A program made the position numbers and the translations under genes. Shown here one piece after another: positions 41,963 to 51,173 of a stretch of DNA of 64,000 nt. Every line of letters begins with the position of its first letter. The first letter of the stretch is position 1. The notes beneath the pieces were generated by a model. The model made no database searches. It was not told the origin of the DNA and was given only the letters and a program-made list of their open reading frames with translations. This DNA is from Halobacillus sp. Marseille-P3879. Lineage in GTDB: Bacteria > Bacillota > Bacilli > Bacillales > Halobacillaceae. The stretch spans positions 248,001 through 312,000 of the forward strand of contig NZ_OESS01000001.1 of the NCBI RefSeq assembly GCF_900240285.1, in the 5' to 3' direction.

Positions 41963-43129
41963 ATGATTAATTTTGGAAATCAGATTCAGTTTAAAGTCTA
42001 TCAAACGATGCCTGACCCTGATCCCGAACGACTGCCCGTTGTGTATGAAGAATGGGAGCAGCAGGCCCGTGCCGTTTTAGAAGATGGTCCTTTCTACTAT
42101 ATTGCCGGGGGAGCCGGTGGTGAGCGGACTATGGATGCCAACCTGCAATCTTTTAATAAATGGGAAATTGTGCCGCGAATGCTCAGGAATGTAGAAGAAC
42201 GCAATTTATCTATTGATCTGCTTGGTCATACTTATTCTTCTCCCTTGCTTCATGCGCCGATAGGGGTTCAGTCAATCATACACCCTGATGGAGAGATTGC
42301 CTCTGCAAAAGCTTCTGCTGCTTTGGGGGTCCCCTATATTGCAAGTTCAGCTTCTACAGCCCCGATGGAAGACCTTGCTAAGGCTGTGGGAGATGCGCCG
42401 AAGTGGTTTCAGCTTTATTGGAATAAAGATCCAGAAGTTACCGCCAGCTTTCTGAGGAGGGCGGAAGAATCAGGATACTCCGCGATAGTAGTGACCTTAG
42501 ATACCCCTATGATGGCATGGAGGGAAAATGATTTAAAAAATGTTTATCTTCCTTTTCTCATGGGAGAAGGAATTGGAAATTACTTAACTGATCCAGCTTT
42601 TTGCTCTCAATTGCCGAAATCTCCTAAGGAAGATCCGGAAGCCGCAATTCTGCACTGGACAAAAACGTTTGGCAACCCGGGTTTAACATGGTCAGATTTA
42701 AGTTTTATTAGAGAGCACACAAGCCTGCCGGTTTTGTTAAAAGGGATTCTACACCCAGAGGATGCTCAAATGGCTCTTGAACATGGGGTGGACGGTATCG
42801 TTGTTTCCAACCATGGAGGAAGGCAGGTAGATGGTGCGGTTGGAGCGCTTGATGCGTTAGTGGATGTATGCGGGGTGGTGCATAATCAAATTCCTGTCTT
42901 GATGGATGGAGGCGTCCGCCGTGGTGCAGATGTCGTTAAAGCACTGGCCTTAGGAGCTGCAGGCGTGCTGGTGGGACGGCCGTGTATGTATGGGCTTGCC
43001 GTCGCTGGTGAGAAGGGCGTTCGAGAGGTATTGCAGAATATGCTCGCTGATCTGGACTTAACCATGGCTTTAGCCGGAGAGAAATCAGTTCGTGAGATGA
43101 ATCGATCAATCATCAAAGAGAGCAAATGA
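41963..43129 (+). CDS. FMN-dependent 2-hydroxyacid oxidase (lactate 2-monooxygenase-like)
   Basis: A 388-residue protein of the glycolate oxidase/lactate monooxygenase family. SNHGGRQVDGA holds the catalytic His and substrate Arg; YYIAGGAGGERTM, LQLYW-like WFQLYWNK and MDGGVRRGADVVKAL are FMN-binding blocks. The long loop 4 region (VYLPFLMGEGIGNYLTDPAF) is the feature of lactate 2-monooxygenases. Substrate could be lactate, glycolate or mandelate. ATG 41963 follows AAAGGGAG; an upstream GTG at 41861 would put the cre site inside the gene. Confidence 0.86.
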   Translation: MINFGNQIQFKVYQTMPDPDPERLPVVYEEWEQQARAVLEDGPFYYIAGGAGGERTMDANLQSFNKWEIVPRMLRNVEERNLSIDLLGHTYSSPLLHAPIGVQSIIHPDGEIASAKASAALGVPYIASSASTAPMEDLAKAVGDAPKWFQLYWNKDPEVTASFLRRAEESGYSAIVVTLDTPMMAWRENDLKNVYLPFLMGEGIGNYLTDPAFCSQLPKSPKEDPEAAILHWTKTFGNPGLTWSDLSFIREHTSLPVLLKGILHPEDAQMALEHGVDGIVVSNHGGRQVDGAVGALDALVDVCGVVHNQIPVLMDGGVRRGADVVKALALGAAGVLVGRPCMYGLAVAGEKGVREVLQNMLADLDLTMALAGEKSVREMNRSIIKESK

Positions 43130-43237
43130 CAGAACTTCCTGGCTCCATATGCAGGCAGGGCTGTAGAGCAGAGTTAAAATCAGAGAAATTTCGCCTCTTT
43201 TCTTTTTGTTAGAAAATTGTTACGATAAATAATAAAT

Positions 43238-43338
43238 TTCTTATCACGAGAGGTCGAGGGTAAGGTCCGTTGACGCCTCAGCAACCTGTTTCTACAAGGT
43301 GCTGCATCCTGCAAGCCGGAGAGCTTGAAAGATAAGAA
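43238..43338 (+). ncRNA. SAM-I riboswitch (S-box), second copy in the window
   Basis: Paired ends TTCTTATC/GATAAGAA enclose ACGAGAGGTCGAGGG, CTCAGCAACC, ACAAGGTGCT and AAGCCGGAGAGCTTGAAAG, the S-box landmarks in order. The distance from the 32-kb copy is about 11 kb. It controls a MetE-like gene. Confidence 0.96.
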
Positions 43339-43356
43339 GACGATGTATTATTTACA

Positions 43357-43389
43357 AAAGTCTCTTCTTATTCAGGAAGAGGCTTTTTT
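43357..43389 (+). terminator. Expression-platform terminator of the second SAM-I riboswitch
   Basis: AAAGTCTCTTC (43357-43367) pairs with GAAGAGGCTTT (43376-43386) with one G-T wobble, followed by T residues. The gene starts 119 bases later. Confidence 0.92.
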
Positions 43390-43507
43390 ATACTTTAAGA
43401 ATGTTTAACTTTGTTAAAGGCCTAAAGTATAGGGAAACTATGAGTTTTCCACCATTGGACTTGGCGGTAAGCCAAGTTTTTCTAATTTATTTGAAGGAGC
43501 GATGAAA

Positions 43508-44620
43508 ATGACACTAGAAAAAAGACCACCATTTAAAGCAGACCACGTAGGAAGTTTTCTCCGGCCTGAGAGAATCAAGGAAGCCCGTTTTCAAAAAGAC
43601 CGAGGAAAAATCTCAGCAGTTGAACTGAGAAATATAGAAGATGAAGAGATTGTTAAATTAGTAGAGAAGCAGAAAGAGGCTGGGTTAACATCAATTACAG
43701 ATGGAGACCTGCGCCGATCCTGGTGGCACTTTGACTTCCTGGAGGGTCTGGAAGGTGTAGAAGGCTATGAGCCGGAAGAAGGTATCCAGTTCAGCGGGGT
43801 CCAAACAAAGGCTCATTCCGTAAAAGTTACAGGTCAGATAGACTTCGAGAACCACCCAATGCTGGAAGACTATAAGTTTCTTCATTCGGTTGTAGGAGAC
43901 CATCACGTGCCTAAGTTTACGATCCCAAGTCCCAATATGCTTTTCTTTAGAGGAAATATTGATCGGGAAATATATGAGGATGATGAAGTATTACTTAAAG
44001 ATTTGACGAAAGCCTACCAAAAGGCAATCCAGGCTTTTTATGACGCAGGCTGCCGTTATTTGCAGCTGGATGACACCTCCTGGGCTGTATTCTTCTCGGA
44101 AAAAGGCTTAAAACAGATTGAAGAACGAGGTCAGGAGCCGGAAAAGCTTCGTTCGCTGTTTGTGCAGGCGATTAACGATTCTATTGCAGATCGACCGGAT
44201 GATATGGTGATTACTATGCACATTTGCCGCGGGAATTTCCGCTCTACGTATTCAGCAGAGGGAGGGTATGATGCGGTTTCGAAGACATTATTTGACGAGT
44301 TGCATGTAGACGGTCTTTTCCTGGAGTATGATGATGATCGTTCCGGGGGGCTTGAACCGCTCAAACACGTGAAACGAAAAGATTTAAAGGTCGTGCTTGG
44401 TCTCGTCACTTCTAAGTTTCCAGAGCTGGAAGATAAAGAGCGTGTGAAACAACGAATCTCCGAAGCTGCCAGCTATGTCCATAAAGATCAGCTTTGCTTA
44501 AGTCCGCAGTGTGGTTTTGCCTCCACAGAGGAGGGAAATGAATTAACGGAAGACGAGCAATGGGCAAAAATACGTCATGTCGTTGAAATTGCTGAGGAAG
44601 CATGGGGGACTGAACAATAA
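43508..44620 (+). CDS. MetE C-terminal-domain-like methionine synthase (YxjG/YxjH family)
   Basis: A 370-residue protein matching only the catalytic C-terminal half of cobalamin-independent methionine synthase. KADHVGSFLRP opens it; zinc ligands are likely in MHICRGN (His, Cys), LEYDDD (Glu) and SPQCGFAS (Cys). B. subtilis YxjG/YxjH are also S-box-controlled and of this length. The methyl donor of these short forms is debated. ATG 43508 is preferred to 43502 because AAGGAG is 8 rather than 2 bases away. Repeat copy 2 begins 5 bases after the stop. Confidence 0.92.
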   Translation: MTLEKRPPFKADHVGSFLRPERIKEARFQKDRGKISAVELRNIEDEEIVKLVEKQKEAGLTSITDGDLRRSWWHFDFLEGLEGVEGYEPEEGIQFSGVQTKAHSVKVTGQIDFENHPMLEDYKFLHSVVGDHHVPKFTIPSPNMLFFRGNIDREIYEDDEVLLKDLTKAYQKAIQAFYDAGCRYLQLDDTSWAVFFSEKGLKQIEERGQEPEKLRSLFVQAINDSIADRPDDMVITMHICRGNFRSTYSAEGGYDAVSKTLFDELHVDGLFLEYDDDRSGGLEPLKHVKRKDLKVVLGLVTSKFPELEDKERVKQRISEAASYVHKDQLCLSPQCGFASTEEGNELTEDEQWAKIRHVVEIAEEAWGTEQ

Positions 44621-44625
44621 TATAA

Positions 44626-44994
44626 AATTTTTGGCATTTTACTTAAATTTTATCTTTCCGTACACTAAAGAAAGGGATAGGCTGATTTATTGTCGCTCGT
44701 CCGGATGGAAAATGTTTTCGAAACAAGTGCTGATGACAGCTGCCTGCCCGAACATGAAGGAGATTGTCCATAAACTATCCAAGATGAGCCAGGTGAAGGA
44801 GAGTCTTTTTCTGTATGAAAAGAAATTCTAAGGAGCGGGCCCCTTCCACTCCTGCGGAAGAACGAGTGAGCCGAAATCGCCGAGTATGGGTTTTGCGAGG
44901 AAGCTCGGGCGCTCGTCCGCTAAAAAGGGAAGGGGCTTTCGCTCCTGGCGGTAAGAGAAAAGCTTGTGGAGAAACAGGGGTTTCTCTACAAGCT
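44626..44994 (-). repeat. Dispersed ~365-bp repeat, copy 2 (inverted relative to copy 1)
   Basis: The reverse complement aligns with 33605-33969 over its whole length, with scattered substitutions and small gaps. The hairpin end is at 44961-44994 (AGCTTGTGGAGAAAC/GTTTCTCTACAAGCT) and the AT-rich AATTTTTGGCATTTT end at 44626. An open frame through the copy joins the following gene's frame, but the true gene start lies beyond it. Confidence 0.85.
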
Positions 44995-45105
44995 GAATCC
45001 AGAGAAATTAACTTTTCTCTGGATTTTTTGTTGATTGAATGTTTAATTTCTTTGATGGAGAAATGGTATGATGGAGAAAAGAACGTTTCTACGGAGGGTA
45101 CGCTT

Positions 45106-46233
45106 ATGAGTTTATTTTTACAGCGGATTAATAACCAGCTCGATACAAAGAACGATACAGTGTTCAGGGTGCTTCTCTATTCCCTTGAGAATTATCCGTA
45201 TATACCTGATGAAATGGCAGCCGAGGTGCTGCGCCGAAGCAGGGGGTCAGAAGCGAAAAGATCAGCCGTATTGAATTACATGCCTAAAGTCACTCTTGGT
45301 GATCAATCGATTCAGCAGCTGCTGTCTTGCCTTGCGCACTCCGAAAAATACACAAGGTTTATTGACCAGGTAGAGGTAGAGAAACTATTTGAGTACCGGG
45401 AGCAGTTTGACCCTTATGTGGCAGCAGAAGATTGGGAGTTTTATGAACAGGTTAAAAATACGGAGAATGAAGAAGAAATGTTTATGCTCTATGCTGGTCT
45501 CCTTCAAGAACTGTCCGTTCAGTTTACTTCTAATAAATATATTCAGGCAAAGCGGGTAATGGATCAGCTGGTTGATTACGGCTGGGTTACAGGTCCAGAA
45601 GTGATTGGGGCCATCGAGGAGTCTGCGGCATCTCCTTATATGAATTATAATGGTCTGTTAAACATTTATGCCCTTCGTTATTTTAAAGAAGACCGCTATA
45701 TCTCAACCCTAGTCGATCTGCTGAGAAGTGAAGAGGACCTGGTGCTGGAAGAAGCAGCAGCATCCCTTAATTACTTTCAGACGGATCATCTGGCCGATCA
45801 GATTTATCCATTCTGTTTTAACGAAGATTTTATTTATCCGATTAGTTTACTTGGAGAAATTAAAACAGATTATGCGTTATTCCTTTTAAAAAAGCTGTTC
45901 GGTGAGATTGAAGATCTCGAGGCAAGGGAGCTGGTCGTGGAAGGAATATGCCTGCACTTTGCAGAACAAGGCTTTGAAGAGGTGGAAACTTTCATGGAGC
46001 AGGGAGAATTTTCGGGCCTGGTCGATATGGATGAACTCGCTTATGCTTATTTCAAAGTTATTAACCGGGATCACCCTGACCTCATGTTATGGAAAAATGA
46101 AGTAGAAGAACGGGAGGCTTTTTTCCAACAAGAGTTAAGCCCGGGTCCTTTCGTTAAAGAAGTGAAAGTAGGGCGTAATGACCCCTGTCCTTGTGGCAGC
46201 GGGAAAAAATACAAGAAATGCTGCGGGGCATAA
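45106..46233 (+). CDS. SEC-C motif protein with HEAT-like repeats
   Basis: A 375-residue protein. The body is all-helical, with repeat-like segments ([17 protein letters not shown] and similar) reminiscent of HEAT repeats. It ends with the SEC-C zinc motif [20 protein letters not shown]. The ATG at 45106 follows CGGAGGG; the frame is open 97 codons further 5' only because it runs through the repeat. SEC-C motifs occur at the end of SecA and in proteins of unclear role, often chaperone- or translation-linked. Function unknown. Confidence 0.83.
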   Translation: MSLFLQRINNQLDTKNDTVFRVLLYSLENYPYIPDEMAAEVLRRSRGSEAKRSAVLNYMPKVTLGDQSIQQLLSCLAHSEKYTRFIDQVEVEKLFEYREQFDPYVAAEDWEFYEQVKNTENEEEMFMLYAGLLQELSVQFTSNKYIQAKRVMDQLVDYGWVTGPEVIGAIEESAASPYMNYNGLLNIYALRYFKEDRYISTLVDLLRSEEDLVLEEAAASLNYFQTDHLADQIYPFCFNEDFIYPISLLGEIKTDYALFLLKKLFGEIEDLEARELVVEGICLHFAEQGFEEVETFMEQGEFSGLVDMDELAYAYFKVINRDHPDLMLWKNEVEEREAFFQQELSPGPFVKEVKVGRNDPCPCGSGKKYKKCCGA

Positions 46234-46252
46234 ATTAGCGCATGTTATATAA

Positions 46253-46288
46253 AAAGAGAAGGATGCAGATAACTCCTTCTCTTTTTTT
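46253..46288. terminator. Terminator after the SEC-C gene
   Basis: An 11-bp stem AAAGAGAAGGA/TCCTTCTCTTT (46253-46263 and 46274-46284) followed by T residues; on the minus strand the flank is also T-rich, so it may serve the convergent reductase gene. Confidence 0.9.
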
Positions 46289-46317
46289 GTATTCTAGGAA
46301 TCTTTTTTAGAGTGACA

Positions 46318-46395
46318 TCCGCGACATAAGCCATCCGTCCTGCGGAAGGGAGACCACCTTCCTATGCGTGTCGTGTCTGCCAGGGCACCTGCGTC
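46318..46395. other. Structured, relatively GC-rich intergenic segment
   Basis: Contains GGAAGG/CCTTCC and an outer CGACA/TGTCG pair, so it can fold into nested stems. It lies between convergent genes and is richer in GC than its surroundings. There is no gene. It may be a fragment of another dispersed repeat. Confidence 0.35.
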
Positions 46396-46405
46396 TATAT
46401 TCTTT

Positions 46406-46948
46406 TTAACTGCTGAGTGTTTTCTTTAGTAAATCGGCTTCTGCTAAAGCTGTTGAATTGTTTTTAATTTCCCCTGGTTTTCCGGCTTTTGCTAATAAAT
46501 ATCCATTAAGTGAGCTTCCAAAAAACTGAAGAATGTACTGAAATTGCTGAATGAGAGGCATTCCTTTGATTTTGGGATTATCTCCGCCTACTGCAATCAC
46601 ATATACCTCTTTCTGCTGAAGGTCCTCTTTAAATGTTTCATATCCGGGTTCTCTGACCACCTGTGAGAAGCGGTCGACGAAGTTTTTCATCAGTCCGGAC
46701 ATACTGTACCAGTAAACCGGTGTGGCAAAAATAATGACATCGTGCGCAAGCATCTGGTCAATAATGGCATGATGGTCATCATCTATTTTCTTAAATCCAT
46801 TTTCAGAATGACGCTCATCCTTAATTACTTCTATCTGATGATTTCTAAGGTAAATATGGGTTGTGTTTTTTTCAGGGACCGCCTGCTTTGCTAAATATTC
46901 TGTATTTCCATTCTCCCGGGTCGATCCGTGAATGACAATGGTGCTCAC
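46406..46948 (-). CDS. Flavodoxin-fold NAD(P)H-dependent oxidoreductase
   Basis: A 180-residue protein with GSTRENGNTEYLA (FMN phosphate loop) and TPVYWYSMSGLMKNFVDRF, typical of the NADPH-dependent FMN reductase/quinone reductase family. The start is GTG at 46948 with AAGGAGG 8 bases upstream. Such enzymes reduce quinones or other small electrophiles in the cytoplasm. It is divergent from hemAT; no shared operator is obvious. Confidence 0.86.
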   Translation of the reverse strand: MSTIVIHGSTRENGNTEYLAKQAVPEKNTTHIYLRNHQIEVIKDERHSENGFKKIDDDHHAIIDQMLAHDVIIFATPVYWYSMSGLMKNFVDRFSQVVREPGYETFKEDLQQKEVYVIAVGGDNPKIKGMPLIQQFQYILQFFGSSLNGYLLAKAGKPGEIKNNSTALAEADLLKKTLSS

Positions 46949-47031
46949 TCGAATTCCTCCTTATAAGTATTTAAGTTAAGCATACAATAACAGTTTAGCT
47001 TATGACACTTCTGTGACTTGATATGTCTTTC

Positions 47032-47059
47032 TAAAGAAAGGAAGGCTGAATGCCGATAT
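47032..47059 (+). promoter_or_regulatory. Sigma-D promoter of hemAT
   Basis: TAAA (47032-47035) and a perfect GCCGATAT (47052-47059) are 16 bases apart, matching the motility/chemotaxis sigma factor consensus. It lies 33 bases before the hemAT start. Confidence 0.85.
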
Positions 47060-47092
47060 AAAAGAAAACAAGCAGAGTAATGGAGGTATTGT

Positions 47093-48394
47093 ATGTTCCC
47101 GCTTTTTGCAACAAAAACCAAATCTAAACCAGCTCCCCTGGTGTTTGAACCTGTGCCCCGCGGAAAAATTAATATAGAGAAAGGTTCCAAGTTACATAAG
47201 CAGTTTCAAATGATTGCACTGACAGAAGAGGATTTATCAGTTTTGAAATCGCTGCAGCCGATCGTAAGAAGGAATATAGCGATGATTGTCGATCAGTTTT
47301 ACGAGAATCTGGCACACGAAGGCTCTCTAATGGAAATCATTGAAGATAACAGTTCGATAGAAAGACTCAAAAAGACACTGATGGCTCATATACAGGAAAT
47401 GTTTAACGGTTTGATTGACGAACAGTTTATCCATAAAAGAAAAGTTATAGCGGAAGTTCATGTGAGAATTGGTCTAAAGCCTACGTGGTATATGTGCTCC
47501 TTTCAGGATATATTAAACTCTCTTCTTTCTATTTATGATCGTGAAGTGCTGGATGAAGCGGAGTACCGCCAGGCAATTAGGGCAACAACGAAAATTTTAA
47601 ACTTAGAACAGCAGATTGTACTTGAACTTTTTGAGCAGGAAAATAGAAGAATCCGTGAAGAGGAAAATGAGAAAAAAGCAGAAGCCTACCGTAAGATTGA
47701 TGAAATGGCCGAAGAGCTCGCTGCAATTTCACAGCAGGCGAGTGCCTCTACGGAGCAGCTTACCGAACAGAGTGACAAAATTCTTGATGACTCAAGGAAA
47801 GGTACGGAAAACGCTCAAGAGGTAGAAGGGCAGTCAAATGAAGGAAAAGAGCAGCTGGAAGTTCAGCAGGAGCAAATGAATCATATCCAGCAGAGCATTA
47901 AACAAATTAAAGATGAAATGGAGAAACTAAAAGGAACAGCAGATGAAATCAGCCAGATCGTTACGATTGTTTCTTCCATCGCTGAGCAGACGAATCTGCT
48001 TTCTTTAAATGCTTCCATCGAAGCTGCCCGGGCTGGCGAGCATGGAGCTGGTTTTACAGTCGTCGCTAATGAAGTTCGTAAGCTTTCTGAACAGACGAAA
48101 AGCTCGGTTTCTGAGGTGTCAGAATTAATTCAATCGACAAATGGTCAGATCCATAAGGTCTCTAATAATGTAGGGGATATTGACAAACTGATCGTAGAAG
48201 GAACTGAAAATATGGATCAAATCAATAATTTCTTCACAGAGATTGTTTCTGCAATGGCACAGAACAAACAATATAATTCCGGTATTCAAGAGGAACTAGA
48301 AGGGTTTAGACTTGTAATTCAGGAAATCAACGATGCTGTAGCTCAAGTGGCCTCTTCTTCTCAACAGCTGGCCGAGGTTACAGAACAATCATAA
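47093..48394 (+). CDS. hemAT: Heme-based aerotaxis transducer HemAT
   Basis: A 433-residue soluble globin-coupled sensor. The globin domain (~30-185) has the proximal His123 in [15 protein letters not shown] and Tyr70 in DQFYENL, the same positions as in B. subtilis HemAT, as is Tyr133. The C-terminal half is a methyl-accepting chemotaxis signalling domain with the hairpin tip [40 protein letters not shown]. It binds oxygen and controls CheA for aerotaxis. RBS TGGAGG is 7 bases before ATG. The sigma-D promoter implies that the strain is, or was, flagellated. Confidence 0.96.
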   Translation: MFPLFATKTKSKPAPLVFEPVPRGKINIEKGSKLHKQFQMIALTEEDLSVLKSLQPIVRRNIAMIVDQFYENLAHEGSLMEIIEDNSSIERLKKTLMAHIQEMFNGLIDEQFIHKRKVIAEVHVRIGLKPTWYMCSFQDILNSLLSIYDREVLDEAEYRQAIRATTKILNLEQQIVLELFEQENRRIREEENEKKAEAYRKIDEMAEELAAISQQASASTEQLTEQSDKILDDSRKGTENAQEVEGQSNEGKEQLEVQQEQMNHIQQSIKQIKDEMEKLKGTADEISQIVTIVSSIAEQTNLLSLNASIEAARAGEHGAGFTVVANEVRKLSEQTKSSVSEVSELIQSTNGQIHKVSNNVGDIDKLIVEGTENMDQINNFFTEIVSAMAQNKQYNSGIQEELEGFRLVIQEINDAVAQVASSSQQLAEVTEQS

Positions 48395-48408
48395 AAGGGG
48401 ATTGAAAG

Positions 48409-48438
48409 AGCAGGGGAACATTTTTCCTCTGCTTTTTT
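48409..48438 (+). terminator. Terminator of hemAT
   Basis: A 10-bp stem AGCAGGGGAA/TTCCTCTGCT (48409-48418 and 48424-48433) with one G-T wobble, followed by T residues. Confidence 0.85.
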
Positions 48439-48512
48439 CTTTTGAGACCGGGACTGAAACCTAAGGTAATACATATACGTATTAAAAGAAAATAGAGAGT
48501 GGAGGAATGAAC

Positions 48513-49214
48513 ATGACCCTTCAATCTGTACTCACCATTAATAACTGCCACATATCGATGAGAGATGAGATCGTTTTGAGTCAAATAACGTTTGAGGTAC
48601 AGCAAGGTCATATTACAGCCCTGGTCGGCCATAATGGGGCAGGAAAATCCACCTTAATAAAAACGATCATTGGTTTGTTGGAAAAACAATCTGGAGCCAT
48701 TGCGATCAATGGGATTGATCAGGATGGTGATTTTTTAGAGTATAAATACCAGTTCAGCTATATTCCCGAAGAGCCTCTTCTCCTTAATGAACTTACGATA
48801 TTCCAGCATTTTCAACTTTATCAAAAGAGCTACCACATTCCTGACGCCCTTTTTATCGATCGTATTCAGACGTATACAGAAGCGTTTGAACTGATGGATA
48901 AGCTCGATGAATATCCGGAATCTTTATCAAAAGGGATGCGGCAGAAAGCTCAAACCATTTGTGCGCTTTTACCAGAAGTACCGCTTCTGCTCATTGATGA
49001 ACCTTTCATGGGACTCGATGTGTATGCAGGTACTTATTTAGAACAGCTGCTGAAGGAGCGGAGGGATCAAGGAACGAGTATCCTGCTTACGACTCATCAG
49101 TTGGATAAAGTGCATAACCTGGCTGACGATTTTGTCATGTTAAAGGATGGAAGAATCTCTTCTGCTGGATCAATTGATCATTTCGACCAGCTCGACAGGA
49201 GGGGGACGTTATGA
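48513..49214 (+). CDS. ABC transporter ATP-binding protein (EcsA-like)
   Basis: A 233-residue single NBD with Walker A GHNGAGKST, Walker B LLLIDEPFMGLD and an atypical signature LSKGMRQK, as in EcsA. IPEEPLLLNELTIFQHF is also an EcsA-type block. ATG 48513 is chosen because GGAGG is 7 bases upstream, whereas ATG 48507 abuts it. EcsAB influences secretion, regulated proteolysis and competence in B. subtilis; this could be the true EcsAB or the YthPQ-type paralogue. It overlaps the permease by 4 bases. Confidence 0.88.
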   Translation: MTLQSVLTINNCHISMRDEIVLSQITFEVQQGHITALVGHNGAGKSTLIKTIIGLLEKQSGAIAINGIDQDGDFLEYKYQFSYIPEEPLLLNELTIFQHFQLYQKSYHIPDALFIDRIQTYTEAFELMDKLDEYPESLSKGMRQKAQTICALLPEVPLLLIDEPFMGLDVYAGTYLEQLLKERRDQGTSILLTTHQLDKVHNLADDFVMLKDGRISSAGSIDHFDQLDRRGTL

Positions 49215-50623
49215 ATTTCTCCACATGGGAAGTGTACCGTTGGGTGCGGGGCCAGCGTTTTAAGAGGAAGAGGCGTCTTTATCAGCAAGCCTTTCAGTTA
49301 ACATTTGATGTTACTCTTGCCATTTATTGTGCTGTATTAGGGGCGGTTTTTTTATTGATGGCAGTAGATGGGCTGCAGCAGCTTTATCCTCTTTTTGATT
49401 TATGGCAGGCTTCCTTAGGTCAGTTGGTTTGGCTCTTACCTTCAGCTTTCATTCTTTGGGCGTGCGGGCAGTCTTTTTTTTACCCTGGTTTAATGTTTAC
49501 TACGAGTGAATTGAAACTGAGCATGCTGCCGCATACTAGAAGTCATTTACTCTGGCATATCGCTCTTGTCAGAGGGACTGCCTGTACGGCCTGTGCGTTC
49601 CTTGCTGCCATGATCACAGGGTGGCTGACTCCGTTTACGTACAGTTTTGCTTTTTATTCAGCTGTTGTCTTCAGCTTGTTTTTTATCCTTACCATGCCCT
49701 TGCAGTGGTGGCTTTTCTCTGTTTCCCGCTGGAAAAAGCTTTTCGTGTTTGCGGCTGTGTCTCTTTTTATAAGCGGTGTACGTTATATCACGTTGTACCT
49801 AGAGCTGCACGGAGGATGGGTCGGACTTTTTCTGGGACTGCTGTTGTTAATTTGGAATCTTTATCTAATTCCCCGCAGCACTCAGGGAGTCGACTGGGGA
49901 CGCACGGTTGAAGTGAACGATGCAAAGGTATGGAACCTTAAAATAATCAGTCACATGACAGGCGTCTTTATTAAACCGCCGAAACGATATGGAGTGCTGC
50001 ACAGCTTTATTAGAAGGAGAAGGGCAAAGCAGCGTTTCACCCATATCCATCAGCTTTATCACCGGCTGTGGCGGTATCATTTACACCATCAATTTACGTA
50101 CGTGTGGAAAACCATTTTGGCTTGTGCTGTGATTGTTACTGTGTTACCTGTTCATACGCCCTGGATCATGTATCTGACACTTCCTATTGCTGTCTTCGTT
50201 TATATTGAAGTGGCAGCTGGTCTGTTTGCTGATCAATTTAGAAAGCAGCCGATTTTAGGCATTATTCCAATCGAAGAACAAGGCTGGCTGCGTACGTTTT
50301 ACAAATGGTCGGCTGTCGGAATGAGCTTTCTATTTATCCTCTTTGCAGTGGTTATGATCAATTTACACGGTTTGTATGCCGGGTTGTCCCTTCAATTACT
50401 GGGCCTTGGTTTCTGGAGTTTATATGATTTACAGCAGCGCCTGCGTGAGCGGATAAGTATTCTGCAGCGAACAGAAAAGAAAGGTTTGGAAGTATTGCGT
50501 TTGACCGGCTACGTGTGTCTGGGAGCGGGGGTGTTTTTTTCTCCAGTCATATTCGGTCTTATTCTTCCGCCTCTGGCAGCTAAATACAGAGAAAAGCTCC
50601 CATTTTTACGTCTGTCTGCATGA
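49211..50623 (+). CDS. ABC transporter permease (EcsB-like)
   Basis: A 470-residue protein with about ten hydrophobic segments, rich in Trp, Leu and Phe, with a basic cytoplasmic loop in the middle (IRRRRAKQRF). Gene position and the closing segment YKWSAVGMSFLF fit EcsB, though it is longer than the ~410 residues of B. subtilis EcsB. Together with the preceding ATPase it forms an exporter of unknown substrate. Confidence 0.8.
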   Translation: MNFSTWEVYRWVRGQRFKRKRRLYQQAFQLTFDVTLAIYCAVLGAVFLLMAVDGLQQLYPLFDLWQASLGQLVWLLPSAFILWACGQSFFYPGLMFTTSELKLSMLPHTRSHLLWHIALVRGTACTACAFLAAMITGWLTPFTYSFAFYSAVVFSLFFILTMPLQWWLFSVSRWKKLFVFAAVSLFISGVRYITLYLELHGGWVGLFLGLLLLIWNLYLIPRSTQGVDWGRTVEVNDAKVWNLKIISHMTGVFIKPPKRYGVLHSFIRRRRAKQRFTHIHQLYHRLWRYHLHHQFTYVWKTILACAVIVTVLPVHTPWIMYLTLPIAVFVYIEVAAGLFADQFRKQPILGIIPIEEQGWLRTFYKWSAVGMSFLFILFAVVMINLHGLYAGLSLQLLGLGFWSLYDLQQRLRERISILQRTEKKGLEVLRLTGYVCLGAGVFFSPVIFGLILPPLAAKYREKLPFLRLSA

Positions 50624-50629
50624 GGAGTT

Positions 50630-51001
50630 TTATTTTTCTTCAAGTACTTCTTTTAGAACGACGGCGTGGTTATGGGTCTCGTCCCTGGCTCCAAATAACA
50701 AAACAACACGCTGTCCCTCTGACTGTTCCCTCAGCTTGTTGAGCAGGGACTTCTTTTCTGGCTGGTCATTAAGCTCTTGCCTGTATTGTTTTTTAAATTC
50801 CTCAAACTTGGCGGGTTCATGATTAAACCATTTTCTTAAATCAGGGCTGGGAGAAATGTCTTTCATCCATTCATCGATTTCCGCCTGTTCTTTTGATATC
50901 CCTCTTGGCCATATTCGATCGGTTAAGACACGGTATCCTCCAAGTTTTTTTTCTTCATTATAAATTCTTCTTAAAACGACGGACACATTTTCTTCCCCCA
51001 T
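50630..51001 (-). CDS. DUF488 family protein (YeaO-like)
   Basis: A 123-residue protein with VLTDRIWPRGISKEQAEIDEWMKDISPSPDLRKWFNHEP and LLFGARDETHNHAVVLKE, the two conserved DUF488 blocks. ATG 51001 has AAGGA close upstream; a GTG five codons later (50986), preceded by GGGGGAAG, is an equally good start. Its 3' end nearly touches the EcsB-like gene. No reaction is established for the family. Confidence 0.86.
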   Translation of the reverse strand: MGEENVSVVLRRIYNEEKKLGGYRVLTDRIWPRGISKEQAEIDEWMKDISPSPDLRKWFNHEPAKFEEFKKQYRQELNDQPEKKSLLNKLREQSEGQRVVLLFGARDETHNHAVVLKEVLEEK

Positions 51002-51173
51002 TCCTTATTATTTAACAGGTGGTTCTGTCTATTGGTTTAATTTCCATAATTTAATTCATCTAAACGGAATAATGAAATTATGTTACTATAAAAATAGCGA
51101 AATTGTGTAAAATTTTAGTTTATTTGTTGGATTTTATGGATAAAAATAACTATTCGGATAAAGGGGTGAATTT

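Noticed and set aside
44815-45105. A 97-codon N-terminal extension of the SEC-C gene
   Set aside because: It is translated repeat sequence; the equivalent frame is not kept in the other repeat copy, and a good ribosome binding site precedes ATG 45106.
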